64,000 bases of DNA. It comes from Carettochelys insculpta (lineage: Eukaryota; Chordata; Testudines; Carettochelyidae). Location of the stretch: positions 13,826,001 to 13,890,000 of the forward strand of contig NC_134161.1 in assembly GCF_033958435.1 (NCBI RefSeq), given 5' to 3'. Under the pieces are notes generated by a model. The model was not told the origin of the DNA and searched no databases. It saw only the letters and a program-made list of their open reading frames with translations. A program made the translations under genes and the position numbers. Of the stretch, positions 33,013 through 44,481 are shown in pieces (the first letter of the stretch is position 1; each line of letters begins with the position of its first letter).

Positions 33013-33865
33013 TCTTGTTAGTTGTTTTGAAGGAATCGTGGTCAATGAGACAGTCAGAGCAGAATAATGAGGTAGCTTTGTGGGTGCTTATGGGAGACAG
33101 CCAAGAAGGAGAGGAAGAAGGTGCTTGTTTGAAAATTGAAAAAGTGGGTGTATTGGAATGGGCCTCTGTGAGCCCAGGGCAAATGGGTGTTTTAAGGGCG
33201 TAGAACTGGGATCCAAATATATTTAACCAGACTTTGTGTCTGAAGATGTAATGAAAACCAAGAATTCTAGCTGCTGTTCAGCTTTCATGAACACTGTTTA
33301 GTGGTGTCATCAAAGCACTGATTCAGTCCACTTCTTTTTAAGACTGTGCTTAACTTTAGGCACCATTAGTCCCACAGAAGGTAATGGGATTACTGATGTG
33401 CTTTAATTTAAGCACATGCATAAGTACTTTGCTGAAGTGGAGCAATAAAGAATTGGTGTAGGATTCCCTGGCTTCTTTGGGGCTATCTAAGCAGTCTCCT
33501 TGGATTTCTATGCTATAATATGTAGATAGGAATAAATTGGACTTTTCTCCATGCTTAAATCATAACATAATCAGATATTTTTTCATTTAAAATGGAATAT
33601 CTGAGTCTTGAACTTCCTCTTTATCCATATCCAGAGTACTTAACCATAAGCTAAGCAACTAAATATCAAAGTGCTTTTCTATTGAGATAAACAGTCAATT
33701 TAAAAAAACAAAGGTATAATATGGTGTGGATAGAGGGAAATAAATTTTCACAGCCAGACAACTTATATTGTTAATATAAAGAACTAAGTATAAAACAAGA
33801 CCAGAATTTCTTTCTTTAGGTGCTTCTGTTGATTTGATCTGTCCTGGCAGCCTCAGTACACAGAC
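33013..33865. other. Mostly unassigned DNA
   Basis: An old palindromic repeat with TTAAGCACATGCATAAGTACTTTGCTGAA lies at about 33350-33440 and has a relative at 60655-60770. Nothing else is recognised. Confidence 0.45.
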
Positions 33866-34244
33866 CCTGTGTCTACACGTGCCCCTTCACATGCAGTGCC
33901 TCATTCGCATAATGGCGGCCGCGGGGATTCAAAAGTGCTGCTTTTCAAATTGCGCGCCACCTGTGGAGATGGGACCTTCCGAAAGGACCCCTCCAGTTTT
34001 CGAAAGCCCTTCTTCCTAACTGGTGATCAGAAGAAGGGCTTTAGAAAACTGTGGGGGGGGTCCTTTCGGAAGGTCCCGTCTCCACGGGTGGTGTGCAATT
34101 CGAAAAGCTGCACTTTTGAATTGCTGCGGCAGCCATTATTCTAATGAAGCAGTGCACATTCATTGCAGTGCCTCATTAGCATCTTTCGAACCTACTTATT
34201 AACACACTCTTTTTTTGAAAGGAAGGGGAACATGTAGACCCAGT
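33866..34244. mobile_element. Foldback MITE with perfect 5-bp target duplication
   Basis: The left end CCTGTGTCTACACG and the complement of the right end ACTGGGTCTACATG pair. CAGAC flanks both sides (33861-33865 and 34245-34249). The whole unit is a palindrome through GGACCTTCCGAAAGGACCCC and its mirror around 34020-34040. Open frames are by-products. Confidence 0.85.
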
Positions 34245-36309
34245 CAGACAGGAAAGGCCTTGCTTCTTCCTTTCTTGTAGTATCAGTCAAAGTTTCTCCT
34301 TGTCTATGCCTGTCCTTTATTTATGCTGTCAAGATTTCTTTTTGCCCCTGGGTGCTGTCACAAAGTCACAGTATAGAATAGTGTTCACCATCTGTGCCCT
34401 CAGACATCTTTTCCCCTGCCTCAGAACATCTCTTCCTATATAGATAAATCTCTCTTCCTAATCCTTACATCTCGAGAGTTTGCTGGAGATGCTGATGTTG
34501 AAGGTGATGAATAGGTCAAGGGATGTTGCTGGAAGAATTCACTTAGCACATATTGCACAGGCATGTGGCACAAATCCCAAGTGTGTTTGTGTTCTACTGT
34601 CTGTACAAACAGGCTACAAGTATAGATACTGAAATTTTGTTATGGTGGCTATAGGCATTGTTAGACAGTCAGTCTTTATTTTTAAATTACACTACTGTCT
34701 AAGGAAGTATGGAAGAATTTTGAATATGATTAAGGGCAGATTTTTGAGGCCTATAGAGTTTGATTCTGTCCCTTTAAATGTAGATTATCTGAGTTGAAAA
34801 TCCCTGGGTTTTGGCTGCATCTTCTCTTCAGAGGGTAGTGTATTTAAGAAGAGGTCACCACTTGAGCGTGGGAAAAAGGGGTTTATTGAATTGCAAAAAA
34901 GCGTACTTGTGTCTGTGAATTCCTTCCTGAACAGGCATACATGGTGTGTAATGATGTTTTGAATAGGCTCATGCCTTTGGCAAGCAGAAATGGAAACAGA
35001 TAATTGAGCTAGAATATTGTGCTTTTAGGGCCAAATTGTGATGGTTTTGATTCATTGAAGTCAATAGGATTCTTCTCAGAAGGAAAGGTGAGTAGGATTT
35101 AGCTTGTAATAGTTAGTGACATTGAACATTTTTTGATCATTCATAATTTCCATCTACAATCTCTTTAAAAGTTCTAGTGCTAAATGCTGGGACTGACTAA
35201 GGTGGAACCACTTCTGTCCTGGAGCAGATCCTCAGCTGCTGTAAATGCTCACCGCTGCATTGCAGTCAATAGAGCTGCTACTATTTATATCTACTGAAGA
35301 TCCTGCCCCTCTTTTGGATGATTGCCCATTGTTTTCCATAAAATATTTCAGCAGCTGTCGATGGTGATATAGTAAGATATTTTGGTAATGATCTTGCAGC
35401 TTTGTGAGATATGTTAACTAAAACCAAAGTTTATAGTTACCTTCATTACAAAAATAACTGTCTTTAGCATTAGAGGAAAAAAAATACATGTTCACCTGGG
35501 AATCTTTCAGGTTGTTATTACACTAAGGTCCAATCCTGTTCCCATTAAAGTTGATAGCTAAATTTCTGTTGATTTCAGTGTATTGCAAATTGATTTCAGA
35601 AAAGAAGGTGAAACTCTTTGTAACAAACTATTTCCCTTCCCCTTTGGCTTGCTCTTGCCTTCTGCCAGTGAAAGTGAAATGGCTTCACTTTTGAGGTGGT
35701 GAAAAGAGTTTAAGATTTTGATCACATGCTTTCTCCAGCTGCAAATATATGTATGTTAGGATTAAAAGTAAGTTTCCCTTTGTGATTTACTGCTTACAAT
35801 TGCTTTTTTCTGCTGTTGTCTTTAGTACCGGCATAAATGTTGGTTTGAAAGAAAAGCCAAAAAAACTAAGAGCTATGTACTCAAGCACTTCTCTGCTTTT
35901 GATTTAATTGTTAATGCATCCAAATATACAAACGATCACACCAAGCGTATCTTGGGAAATAGGGCCTAGAGATTTAGAAATAAAATAGTTCTGTGCATTA
36001 GCTGAAATGGAGAACCTGAGCTGTACATTTTTATGATCTCTGTGGCATGCTTTCTGCCCTTAAGAGCTTCAAAAGATATGGAGGCATTGTCACTATTGAC
36101 GGCCTAATCTAATCATCCTGGTAAGTGCTGGTCTTTTGAAAGGCTTTATCTAATTAGGCTGAGGTACAGAAACAGCATTAATAAAGCATTCCAGCCAAGT
36201 CAAGCATCTTTTAAAATAATGGCAAAGTGCTGTAAAATATCAATGCTGTTGTGGGGAAGCTGGAAAACCATGGATCTGATCACACTTGCCCAAGAGGAAC
36301 ATAGTCTGG
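34245..36309. other. Mostly single-copy-looking DNA
   Basis: Holds two decayed short palindromic repeats (about 35040-35110 and 35175-35320) and a weak exon candidate at 35826. The interval 35770-36300 looks free of recent repeats and is TAAT-rich. Confidence 0.4.
35826..35969 (+). other. Weak terminal-exon candidate
   Basis: A strong pyrimidine tract ending TTGTCTTTAG is followed by 47 open codons (starting YRHKCWFERKAKK) and a TAG. The reading phase does not fit the phase-1 exon at 25036. A stretch this long occurs by chance fairly often, and no family is recognised. Confidence 0.15.
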
Positions 36310-37500
36310 ACTGTAAATAAAATTATGGAATAACAGAAATGTAAGGTTGGAAAGGCCCTTGAGGGGTTATCTAGTGTGCCTCATTTTCTTTCTTTTGCTG
36401 AGACAGGATCAAGTATCACCATTCCTGGTGGGTAATTGTCTGCCCTGTTCTTGAATACCTCTAATGATGGTATTCCAGAACCTCCCTTGAATAACCTGTT
36501 CTAATGTTTAACTTTTTAAGGCTACATCTACACTACCCAAACATCGACCCGCTCAGTGTCACTCTTCTGGGGTTTGATTTCACCTGTCCAGTATGGACCC
36601 ATGAAATCGATCTCTCAGAGGTTTCAGGTGACCCCGTCACCCCTGTCCTCCTTGAGAGACATGAGGAGTAAGTGGGGAGGGTGTTGTCTATGGGAGAAAT
36701 TCTCCTGTCAACCTTTTGCAGTAAGATGGCGAAGTTAGCTCAGCATAAATCCGTTGATTCTAGCTGTGCAACTGCCGTAGCTAGAATTGCGTATCTGTGG
36801 TTGACTTATTTTGCCTACTGTAGCCATAGCCTCACTGTACGGGTCATTTTTCCTGATACCAACTAAAACTTTTTTGCTGCAGATTAAGCCCATTATATGT
36901 TGGCCTATTCGCAGTGGACATGGAGCACAGGTGATAGCTAATAACAGCATTTAACATATATGACCATTAGCAGGCCTCCCCCAGTTCTTCCTTACTCAGT
37001 ACTATGCCTGTACAGTTGTTTTATCCTTTCCTTGTGGGTCAGGGATCTTAATCCTTTTATAATTTTTGTTACTCTGGACTATTTCCAGTATGTCCAAATT
37101 CTTCCTAAAGTGTGGCAACCAAAACTGCTGCGGTACTCCAGAGGAGGTCACATTGGTGCCAAATAGAATGAATTAATTACATCCCATGTTTTGCTAGTGA
37201 CACTCCTGTTCATATACCTCAAAATGACATTAGCTGTTTTTACAAGTTCATTGTATTGTTGCTATGTCAGTTTTTGATCCCCTACAATTCTCAGACCCTT
37301 CTCTGCAGTACTTGCCAGTTATTTCAGTTTCATACTTTGCACTTGCCTATTTCTAATCCTGTCCTCCAAAATGCTTGCATCCTTGTGAGGTTTGTGTCAT
37401 CCACAAGTGTTATAATCACACACTCTGCTCTTTTATCCAATTAAAATTTTGAACAGTACCAGATACAGGGCACTGCAGGCACCCTGTAGGGACAGATGAT
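36310..37500 (-). mobile_element. CR1-like LINE 3' half, minus strand, old
   Basis: The minus-strand reading ends (at 36315-36345) in the CR1 3' motif complementary to ATGTAAGGTTGGAAAGGCCC. Upstream it covers the C-terminal coding region (complement of GTCCAAATTCTTCCTAAAGTGTGG at 37090, and of the FADD region near 37390). It is split by a MITE at 36522-36830. All frames are broken. Confidence 0.75.
36522..36830. mobile_element. MITE inserted in CR1 (GCTACATCTACAC end)
   Basis: The left end GCTACATCTACACTACC and the complement of the right end (GCTATGGCTACAGTAGG) are inverted repeats. The surrounding CR1 resumes at 36831. No clear target duplication is visible. Confidence 0.65.
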
Positions 37501-37611
37501 ACAACATGCTTCTTAAATAAAAGCATTGTAGCCCTTAATTGTTGTAAAAGTGGAACACTGGTACAATATTTTACAAGACTCTTGAAATTTTGTAACATAC
37601 ATTTTTTCGTA

Positions 37612-37685
37612 CGTTAGCCTTTAAGGTGCCACAGGACTCCTCATTTTTGCAAACACAGGCTAACATGGTTACCCTTCTAAAATAT
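37612..37685 (+). mobile_element. Penelope-like 3' tail remnant
   Basis: GTTAGCCTTTAAGGTGCCACAGGACTCC followed by CAGGCTAACATGGTTACCC matches the 3' end of the Penelope-like copies at 55841 and 45823. Severely 5'-truncated. Confidence 0.65.
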
Positions 37686-38155
37686 GATGAAGTAGAGATA
37701 TATTGTAATTTATATTCCTTAGGTGAAATCAAATAGGAGTTATTGTTGAAGTGACTACACTTTTTGGACTTAATCTACTTCTGATTAGCTATATGGCTAA
37801 TATAAACAGTGATGACTATTGTAAGAGTAGACAGGAGTTGCCACAAATAAAGTACAAATAAAATAAAAGAAATTCCACTTGAAAAAATACATTTTCAGAC
37901 CAACAATCTCATCCCTACCTCCTTCTAGATTCACATTTATTTTGTTTGAGTAGCGTCATTTGTGTCTTATCTGCCAAATATTATCCAGAAGTTGATTTTC
38001 TTCACTGAAACATTGCTATTTAATTAAAATCAGTTCTTTTAGATACAAAATAATGTTCAGAAAATTGCTCCTTAGAGCAAAATTGTTGACATTTCATCTC
38101 TCATGTTCCTTCCCCTTGGCTTTTTCTAGAATAGAAATCTTTTGGTTCAAGGAGT
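37686..38155. other. No gene or clear repeat seen
   Basis: AT-rich DNA without supported features. Confidence 0.5.
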
Positions 38156-38160
38156 CCTTG

Positions 38161-38543
38161 GCTACGTCTACACTAGCCAAAAACTTTGAAATGGCCATGC
38201 AAATGGCCATTTCAAAGTTTACTAACGAAGCGCTGAAATACATATTCAGCACCTCATTAGCATGCGGGCGGCTGCGGCACTTCGAAATTGACGCAGCTCG
38301 CTGCTGCGCGCCTCGTCCAGATGGGGCTCCTTTTCAAAAGGACCCCGGCTACTTCGAAGTCCCCTTTCGAGAAGGAGCCCCGTCTGGACAAGCCGCGCGG
38401 CGGTGAGCTGCATCAATTTCGAAGTGCCTAAGCTGCCTGCATGCTAATGAGGCACTGAATATGTATTTCGGTGCCTCATTAGTAAACTTCGAAATGGCCA
38501 TTTGCATGGCCATTTTGAAGTTTTTGGCTAGTGTCGACATGGC
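38161..38543. mobile_element. Near-perfect foldback MITE with 5-bp target duplication
   Basis: The left GCTACGTCTACACTAGCC and the complement of the right GCCATGTCGACACTAGCC begin an almost full-length palindrome containing AAAACTTTGAAATGGCC, a TCATTAGCATGC box and TACTTCGAAGTCCC at the centre. CCTTG lies at both flanks (38156-38160 and 38544-38548). The transcript would fold into a hairpin of about 190 bp. Confidence 0.88.
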
Positions 38544-39216
38544 CCTTGACATGAAAAATATTTTGCTTCAAAGCTTTGGGGAAAGTAAGTTTATGAATTA
38601 GTGCCATATTTTGCTTGGTAACTACTAAGTCTCAAAAACAATTAACGTGAAAGACCAAAGGATCATTCTCTAAACTTTTGCACATGAAAAGGTTGAAGTC
38701 TGTCTTTTTTTTTTTTTTTTTTTTTATTTTATAAAGATAAAATGTGTCCAGTGGAAATGAAGTATACTTTTCTCTCACTGAAGAATTGGAATTTAATGAT
38801 ACTGTAAATTGAGTGATAATTGCCAGTCACCAGGTACAGAGCCCAGTATTTTAAAAGCCATTAATAATGGCCAATGAATAATTTAGCAAAATAAAATCTA
38901 TTCACTTCTTTTAGCATCAAACAGTTTCAGGCGATGACCTTGATATTTTGATGACTGAATGCTAAGATTAAAGAGCTAATATATTTAAAATATCGGTTGA
39001 ATTTATTTGAGTTCTCAGTATCTGCTGAAGTTTTTTCTGCTGTGCTGAATCATGTTAGTTATTAGATTTGAATATAGACTTCATAGTTTTCTGCTGATGA
39101 ATGCTTTGAATGTTACATCAAAGTGACAATGTTTTGTGTTCCATTGGCAATTAATATTTTAATCTAGTTCAGTGCACTGACGTTTACTGTAACTGAAACC
39201 ACATGAATAATCTCTG
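38544..39216. other. AT-rich DNA with a T run
   Basis: No gene. Contains the homopolymer at 38705-38727; nothing else is recognised. Confidence 0.5.
38705..38727. repeat. Poly-T run of 23
   Basis: Uninterrupted T run. No retroelement body recognised beside it. Confidence 0.95.
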
Positions 39217-39500
39217 TTAGTCTATGTCTACACTAGACATAGAAGTCAACTGCCATTGTGCAATTTTAGTTACGCCAATTGCATAGCTAAAATCAGTTTA
39301 TCAGCAGTTGACTCTGATGTCTGTCTACCTGGAGGAAGGTTGATGGAACCGTTTCTCTTATCAACTTTCCTTATTCCTCATCTCTGCAAAGAGTTCCAGG
39401 GTTGACTTTGACTTTGGAAAGTGTCGTTTCGTGCATCTAAACAAAACCCTGGAAGGTCAACCATGGGCAGGTCGATCTTCCACATTATTGTGTCTGTAGG
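39217..39500. mobile_element. Decayed MITE (CTATGTCTACAC end)
   Basis: Begins CTATGTCTACACTAGAC and ends near GTGTCTGTAGGC, which is inverted and similar. The inner CAACTGCCATTGTG and CAGTTGACTC boxes resemble the 36522 element. Flanks do not match. Confidence 0.5.
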
Positions 39501-39792
39501 CTCAGAAGCAGAGAAGTTGTCCAAGCAGGGTACTTGGAAATAAAATGTGGCACATGATCTGCTTTTAGTTTAGTTTTCAGGCATTTCTTTGGTGTTTAGT
39601 TTTTCTTTTATCTTCCCCCATCGCACCTCCCAAATGGTTGCTTGACTTTATCTTGAGAGAGGCGTGGAGGCAGTATGGTCCTTCAGGAGGACATTCACAT
39701 ATTACACTTCCATCATACTCTGCAACAGTTCAGCTCTGTCCCATATCTTTTCTGATTATATTAACAACCCATCTGACTGGGTAGAAGCAACG
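39501..39792. other. No feature seen
   Basis: Short gap between two MITEs, without recognised content. Confidence 0.5.
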
Positions 39793-39797
39793 CATAG

Positions 39798-40098
39798 ACT
39801 ATGTTGACACTTGCCCTGAACTTCGAAGGGGGTGTGGTAATCGGGCTGATGGGAGATTACTAATGAAGTGCTGCGTTGAATATGCAGCACTTCATTAGGT
39901 TAATTCTGAGCCCCGGGAACTTCAAGTGTCAAAGTTCCAAGTGCCTGCAGCTACACGGTATGCTGGCACTTCAGAGTTGTTGTGGGGGAAAATTAGCCTA
40001 ATGAAGTGCTGCATATTCATTGCAGCACCTCATTAGTAATCTCCCATCAGCCTGACTACCATGCCCCCTTTGAAGTTCGGGGCAAGTGTAGACATAGC
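39798..40098. mobile_element. Foldback MITE with perfect 5-bp target duplication
   Basis: The left ACTATGTTGACACTTGCCC and the complement of the right GCTATGTCTACACTTGCCC pair, flanked by CATAG on both sides (39793-39797 and 40099-40103). Inner boxes GGGAGATTACTAATGA and CTAATGAAGTGCTGC are mirrored. Confidence 0.85.
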
Positions 40099-40271
40099 CA
40101 TAGTCTTTGTTCTTTGTTCACACATATAAGTAATTAAGGATAAAGAGTATCATAAATAAAACCCAAAATTCCATCTCAGCCTAACACAGAGGCCTATATT
40201 CTAATAATGGGTCCACTGCAGCAAGGAGGATTTAGGTTTTACATACAGCTCAAAGGTACATAGGGACTCAT

Positions 40272-40375
40272 AGGTGGAACTACAACAAGGAGTCCTGGGG
40301 CACCTTATAGACTAACAGATTTGTTGGAACTTAAGCTTTTGTGGGCAAAGACCCATTTCGTCAGATGCAACTAAT
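40272..40375 (-). mobile_element. Penelope-like 3' end, short
   Basis: In complement: TGCATCTGACGAAATGGGTCTTTGCCCACAAAAGC, then CTGTTAGTCTATAAGGTGCCCCAGG. This is the hairpin region and tail of the family seen at 55841, with a decayed GAAA. Confidence 0.75.
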
Positions 40376-42111
40376 TGATATGGGGTGCAATAGGAGGAAT
40401 TAATGTTTTCTCCCTTCTGTGACCCGCACTGCAGTTGTAACCACATCTGTACTCCTTCACTGGTGGAAATGGTGGGGAGCATCAGAGCAAAGAGAACTAA
40501 GTATCCAATAGAAGTGTATTGTAATGGATTATCTTCAGTGGTTACACTTTTCTCCTTGCCTTGGTTATACTGGTAGTTGTGGTTCAGCAACAGGGTAACA
40601 TGCTGAGTTACAAAGGTCCCAGCCTTTGTTTCATCCCAGGGCTGGGAGTGCTGTGAAGGCAGCACCTTCAGTCTCTGGATTGTGTTGCTCTTGATACAAC
40701 TAATGCTCAGAAGACAGCTTTGGCAAGCTCCGTGGCCCTCCAGGGATGAATGGAAGCGCAGGTAAGAGTCTAGCTGGCTGAAATTACTGAAGTTCCATTC
40801 ACGTGAGAAGAGTGGAGTTGGTGGGAGTTGAAAAGGGCAGGGATCAGGGAAATGGGGTATTGTGGAGGGTTCTCCTTTTTTTCCTGAGCGGAGCAAATGG
40901 ATTTTACATCAGAGTGAGCATCTGGTTTGATTTTATTTCTCTGTGCATTTCCGAAGTTTCATTGGGTTTGGCAAATGAAAATATTTCCTGGGTTCCCCCT
41001 GTGATTCTGGTAACAAACAGAAGGGGATAAAATGCATCCTGCTTAACACACTGTTATCTATATGCCATATATGTAAGAGGTTTCAGAAGAACTTGTTCAT
41101 CTTAACGTAGACTCACTTTGTTTTGCTGCTGCTCAGTTGGCCAACACAGCTTCAAATTTTAAGAGCATTCAGAAAAGAATATTGGCTTTTGTTAAGTTGC
41201 AGGAGACTCATGTATCCCGGTTTTCCATATGTTTGTGAACTGTACATGTTACAAAATGATGTCTCTTTCTCAATGGATGCTGTGCATGATTCTCACGTCT
41301 TGCACCTTGGGTATACTTTTACACCTGTGCAGAGTTGGTGTTAAATGTTTCCAAATAAAATTTCTTCACTCATGCCATTGCTGGTGTATTCATGTCCATT
41401 TTGCACAGATATAAATGATTTGATATGGTGCAAAGCTGGCCCCTTCATGTCATTTTTCACATTGTCTTTTATGCATTAAATGCCCTTACTATTTCAGCCT
41501 GCCAACCCACCTCCTTTCTTATTTCAGATTCCTTCATAAGATTTCTTCCTTCTGCAGCACCCACCAAAAAGGTAAATCACAAAAACAAATAATCAAGTCA
41601 TTCATACATTCCACATTCTGACTTTTCTAGTGTGATTTGTCTGTCTTGCTTGTTAGAATGTAACATATTTGGGAAAGCCTCCCTGTATTTTGTTTGTGTG
41701 TATAGCAGTGAGCATATTGTTAGTACTTTGGTAAATACCAATGAGCAATAGTCAGGAATATGTTTGGTCTATTAATTGTAATCATTCACATAAATCTGCC
41801 TGCTTTTGACCTTTTAATGCAGAAGCAAATAACACTGCTTTGAGGCTTCCAGTGGACCCTGGTAGCAGTCCCAGGGTGGCTAAAGCAGCTCTGGTCTGTA
41901 GCCCTAGGGAGTGGTCCTTAGCCAGCTGGTTGGAACAGCTATAGTTTGCAGCCCTGGCAGCTTGTGCCATTGGCCCCAGTTGTCATCCTCCCCCTCCTCC
42001 CCAGCAGTGGGTCTTTATCTCCAGCAGTGGTCCCCGACCTCTGATGCCCTCCACCCTAGTAGCCGCCCCTTCAGGCCGGCAGCGTTCCTCCACTCAAGGA
42101 TTTAATCACAG
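40376..42111. other. No gene or clear repeat seen
   Basis: Open frames such as 40312-40896 (minus, 194 codons) lack motifs and overlap repeat sequence at one end. A GC-richer part at 41860-42090 may belong to the element whose hairpin ends at 42219. Confidence 0.4.
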
Positions 42112-42219
42112 GTATTTTTAGTATTAGTCTTGGACAGGTCATGGGGTCATGAATTTGTGTTTATTGTCCATGACCTGTCCAGGACTTTTACTAAAAATAC
42201 TTCTGACTAAATTATAGCC
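42112..42219. repeat. Hairpin end of a TTA-flanked element
   Basis: AGGTATTTTTAGTATTAGTCTTGGAC pairs with GTCCAGGACTTTTACTAAAAATACTT across a 45-base loop containing CATGGGGTCATGAATT. The end ATTATAGCC/TTAC matches the 10717 element. The left end of this copy was not located. Confidence 0.6.
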
Positions 42220-43291
42220 TTACTCATAAATAAGGAAGGTTTTGCTGGTGAAAATATTGGCCTGGAAGTCAGACAGTAAGGGTTATATTCCTGACCTGGC
42301 CAATGACTTGCTTTGTGGCCTTAAAAAATTTACTTACCTGGTGTGGGCCTCAATATTTTAATCGGCAAATCAGACAAGGTGGTGGGAGGGTGAAGTTGTG
42401 AAGCTCATTTAATTTCTGCAAAAGGTTTTGAGAATCTGAGATGGAAGATGCTATAATGTTATAACACTTATTTAATGATTTTTGTAAAAATGTTACTATT
42501 AAAAAGGCTTTTGTCCACAGCACTGGTGAGACGTGAATGTAATTTTTAATTGTTTAATATAGCATCATGATTGAAGCTGAAGCTATCACCACCAACAGTA
42601 CTTGGGCAGTGGAATGAAAGTGATTTCCTTGATGTGATGCATTATCACTGATTTCTGTGCTTGTCTTTAAGATAGAATTTCTTCAGATTTCTCTCCTCTA
42701 CTGTGTCATTAGCTATACTGTTGAAAAGTAGCATAGTTAAGCAGCAGGAGGTATACAGAATACTCTGAGGTTGCCAACAACTATCACTATACTTTGCTGG
42801 AAGGAATGTAGCAAGTGCTGTGTGTACTTTTATTCCCATTTTTGTAATGGATGTGATTCAGTGTGGCTGCCTGTAATGTCTATAGTAGTATCAGGGTATA
42901 AGTACAGAAGGAAGATGATACAGGTATTTGTTGTGTACATCTTTTGTATCTACAATCCAGACACTCTGGTTTCTCTGTTCTTGGGTGATGGCTATCTTCA
43001 TATTTCTTCCTTTACTACTACTCAATGGGTATGTCTGTCCTCATGTCAAAGAGAAGCATAGCAGGAACGGGATGTATTATACTCATAAGATTGCTGAAGA
43101 AGAAATGGTAAGCTGAGCTATGGGCTGTCTTGTTTTCTTGATTATGTATTCAATAATCTTGGGGTGGAAAGAAGACCAGAAGGAAACAGATGCTCCCCCA
43201 TCAGAACATTAGGGATTCAGAGCTTGCAGATACCAAACTGCAATTTTGAGGCAGTTGTCTGTTTCTGTTTGGTAGATGCAGCAATCCAAAC
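42220..43291. other. No gene or clear repeat seen
   Basis: AT-rich DNA without supported features. Confidence 0.45.
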
Positions 43292-43302
43292 TGTATTGAT
43301 TC

Positions 43303-43382
43303 GAAGTGGGTCTGTCCCACGAAAGCTCACCTGATAAACTATTTTGCTAGTCTTTAAAGTGCTACTTGACTGTTTTTTGTTT
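43303..43382 (+). mobile_element. Minimal Penelope-like insertion lacking the 3' tail
   Basis: An 80-bp piece from GAAGTGGGTCTGTCCCACGAAAGC to GACTGTTTTTTGTTTT. TGTATTGATTC directly flanks it on both sides (43292-43302 and 43383-43393), so it is a complete insertion that ends at the internal T-rich site instead of the usual 3' end. Confidence 0.85.
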
Positions 43383-43799
43383 TGTATTGATTCAGTTACT
43401 GAGTTTGGTGAGGAGGCACAATTCTGTTTCCAGCCTGCAGTAGTAACCAAACTTGTCAGGGCAGAGTTCATGGGCCAGAACCCATCTGCTGTAAATCATT
43501 ATAGCTCTGTGGACTTCAGTAGAGCTATACCAGTGAACATCAGCTGGAGCTTTAGTCTTGTGTATTTCTGGTTAGAATATAGCCCTTTACTCTGATTTAA
43601 AGATCATTTCAGGCTTTCACCAGAAAGAATGCGATGTGGACATTAATATTTAGTGCATATATAGTTATAAATTCTGCATAATGTGCTGATTTCTGATCTA
43701 TTTGTAGTCTGCTGAAGGCATGCAAATTTGGAAACATACGTTTTTTCAAAATCGGAAATAAATGGTGAATAACTTAGATCAGGAGAACATGTAACATGT

Positions 43800-43945
43800 A
43801 AGATGGCAGGATACAAATCGCTTGATCATTGTCTTTGGTTCACCTCCTCTGGGGCACCTGGCACTGGCCACTGTCAGCAGACAGGCTACTGGGCTGGATG
43901 GACCTTTGGTCTGACCCAGTATGGCTGTTCTTATGTTCTCCACTT
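43800..43945 (+). mobile_element. CR1-like 3' tail
   Basis: Matches the last 140 bases of the 9460 and 61790 copies: CGCTTGATCATTGTC…GGACCTTTGGTCTGACCCAGTATGGC…TTCTTATGTTC. Confidence 0.9.
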
Positions 43946-44476
43946 TGTAGATGTGAAGCAAAAGATGCAAACATCATTCTGGGATGTAATAGCAGGAGTG
44001 TTGTAAGCAGGACATGAGAATTAATTCTTCCACTCTGTGCTGATTAGTCCTCCCCCTGAATATTGTGTCTAGTTCTGGACAGCACATTTCAGAAAAGATG
44101 TAGACAAATTGGAAAAAAAAATTGGGAGAAGAGGAACAAAAATTATTAAAGGTCTGGAATACACGCCCTATGAGGGAAGATTGAAGAACTGATTTTTTTT
44201 TTTTTTAAGTCTGGAAAAGAAAAGGCTAAGAGGGGACATGAAAACAGCTTTGAAGTACCAAAAAGATTATTTGTTACATGGAGTAGGAGAAAAAACTATT
44301 CTCCTTAACCTCTGCTGATAGGACAACAAGCAATGGGCTTAAATTGCAGCAAGGGAGATTGAGGTTGGACATTAGGAAAAATTTCCTGTCGAGATGGTTA
44401 AGCACTGGAATAAACTGCTTAAGAAAGATGTGGAATCTCCATCATTTGAGACTTTTAAGTGCAGATTAGACAAATA
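43946..44476 (+). mobile_element. CR1-like LINE C-terminal fragment
   Basis: Decayed CR1 region coding for QLEYCV…, RRGTKIIKGLE, LEKKRLRGDMK and CSKGRLRLDIRKN-type blocks, with a T run near 44195. Cut at 44476 by a MITE. Confidence 0.85.
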
Positions 44477-44481
44477 TCTTG

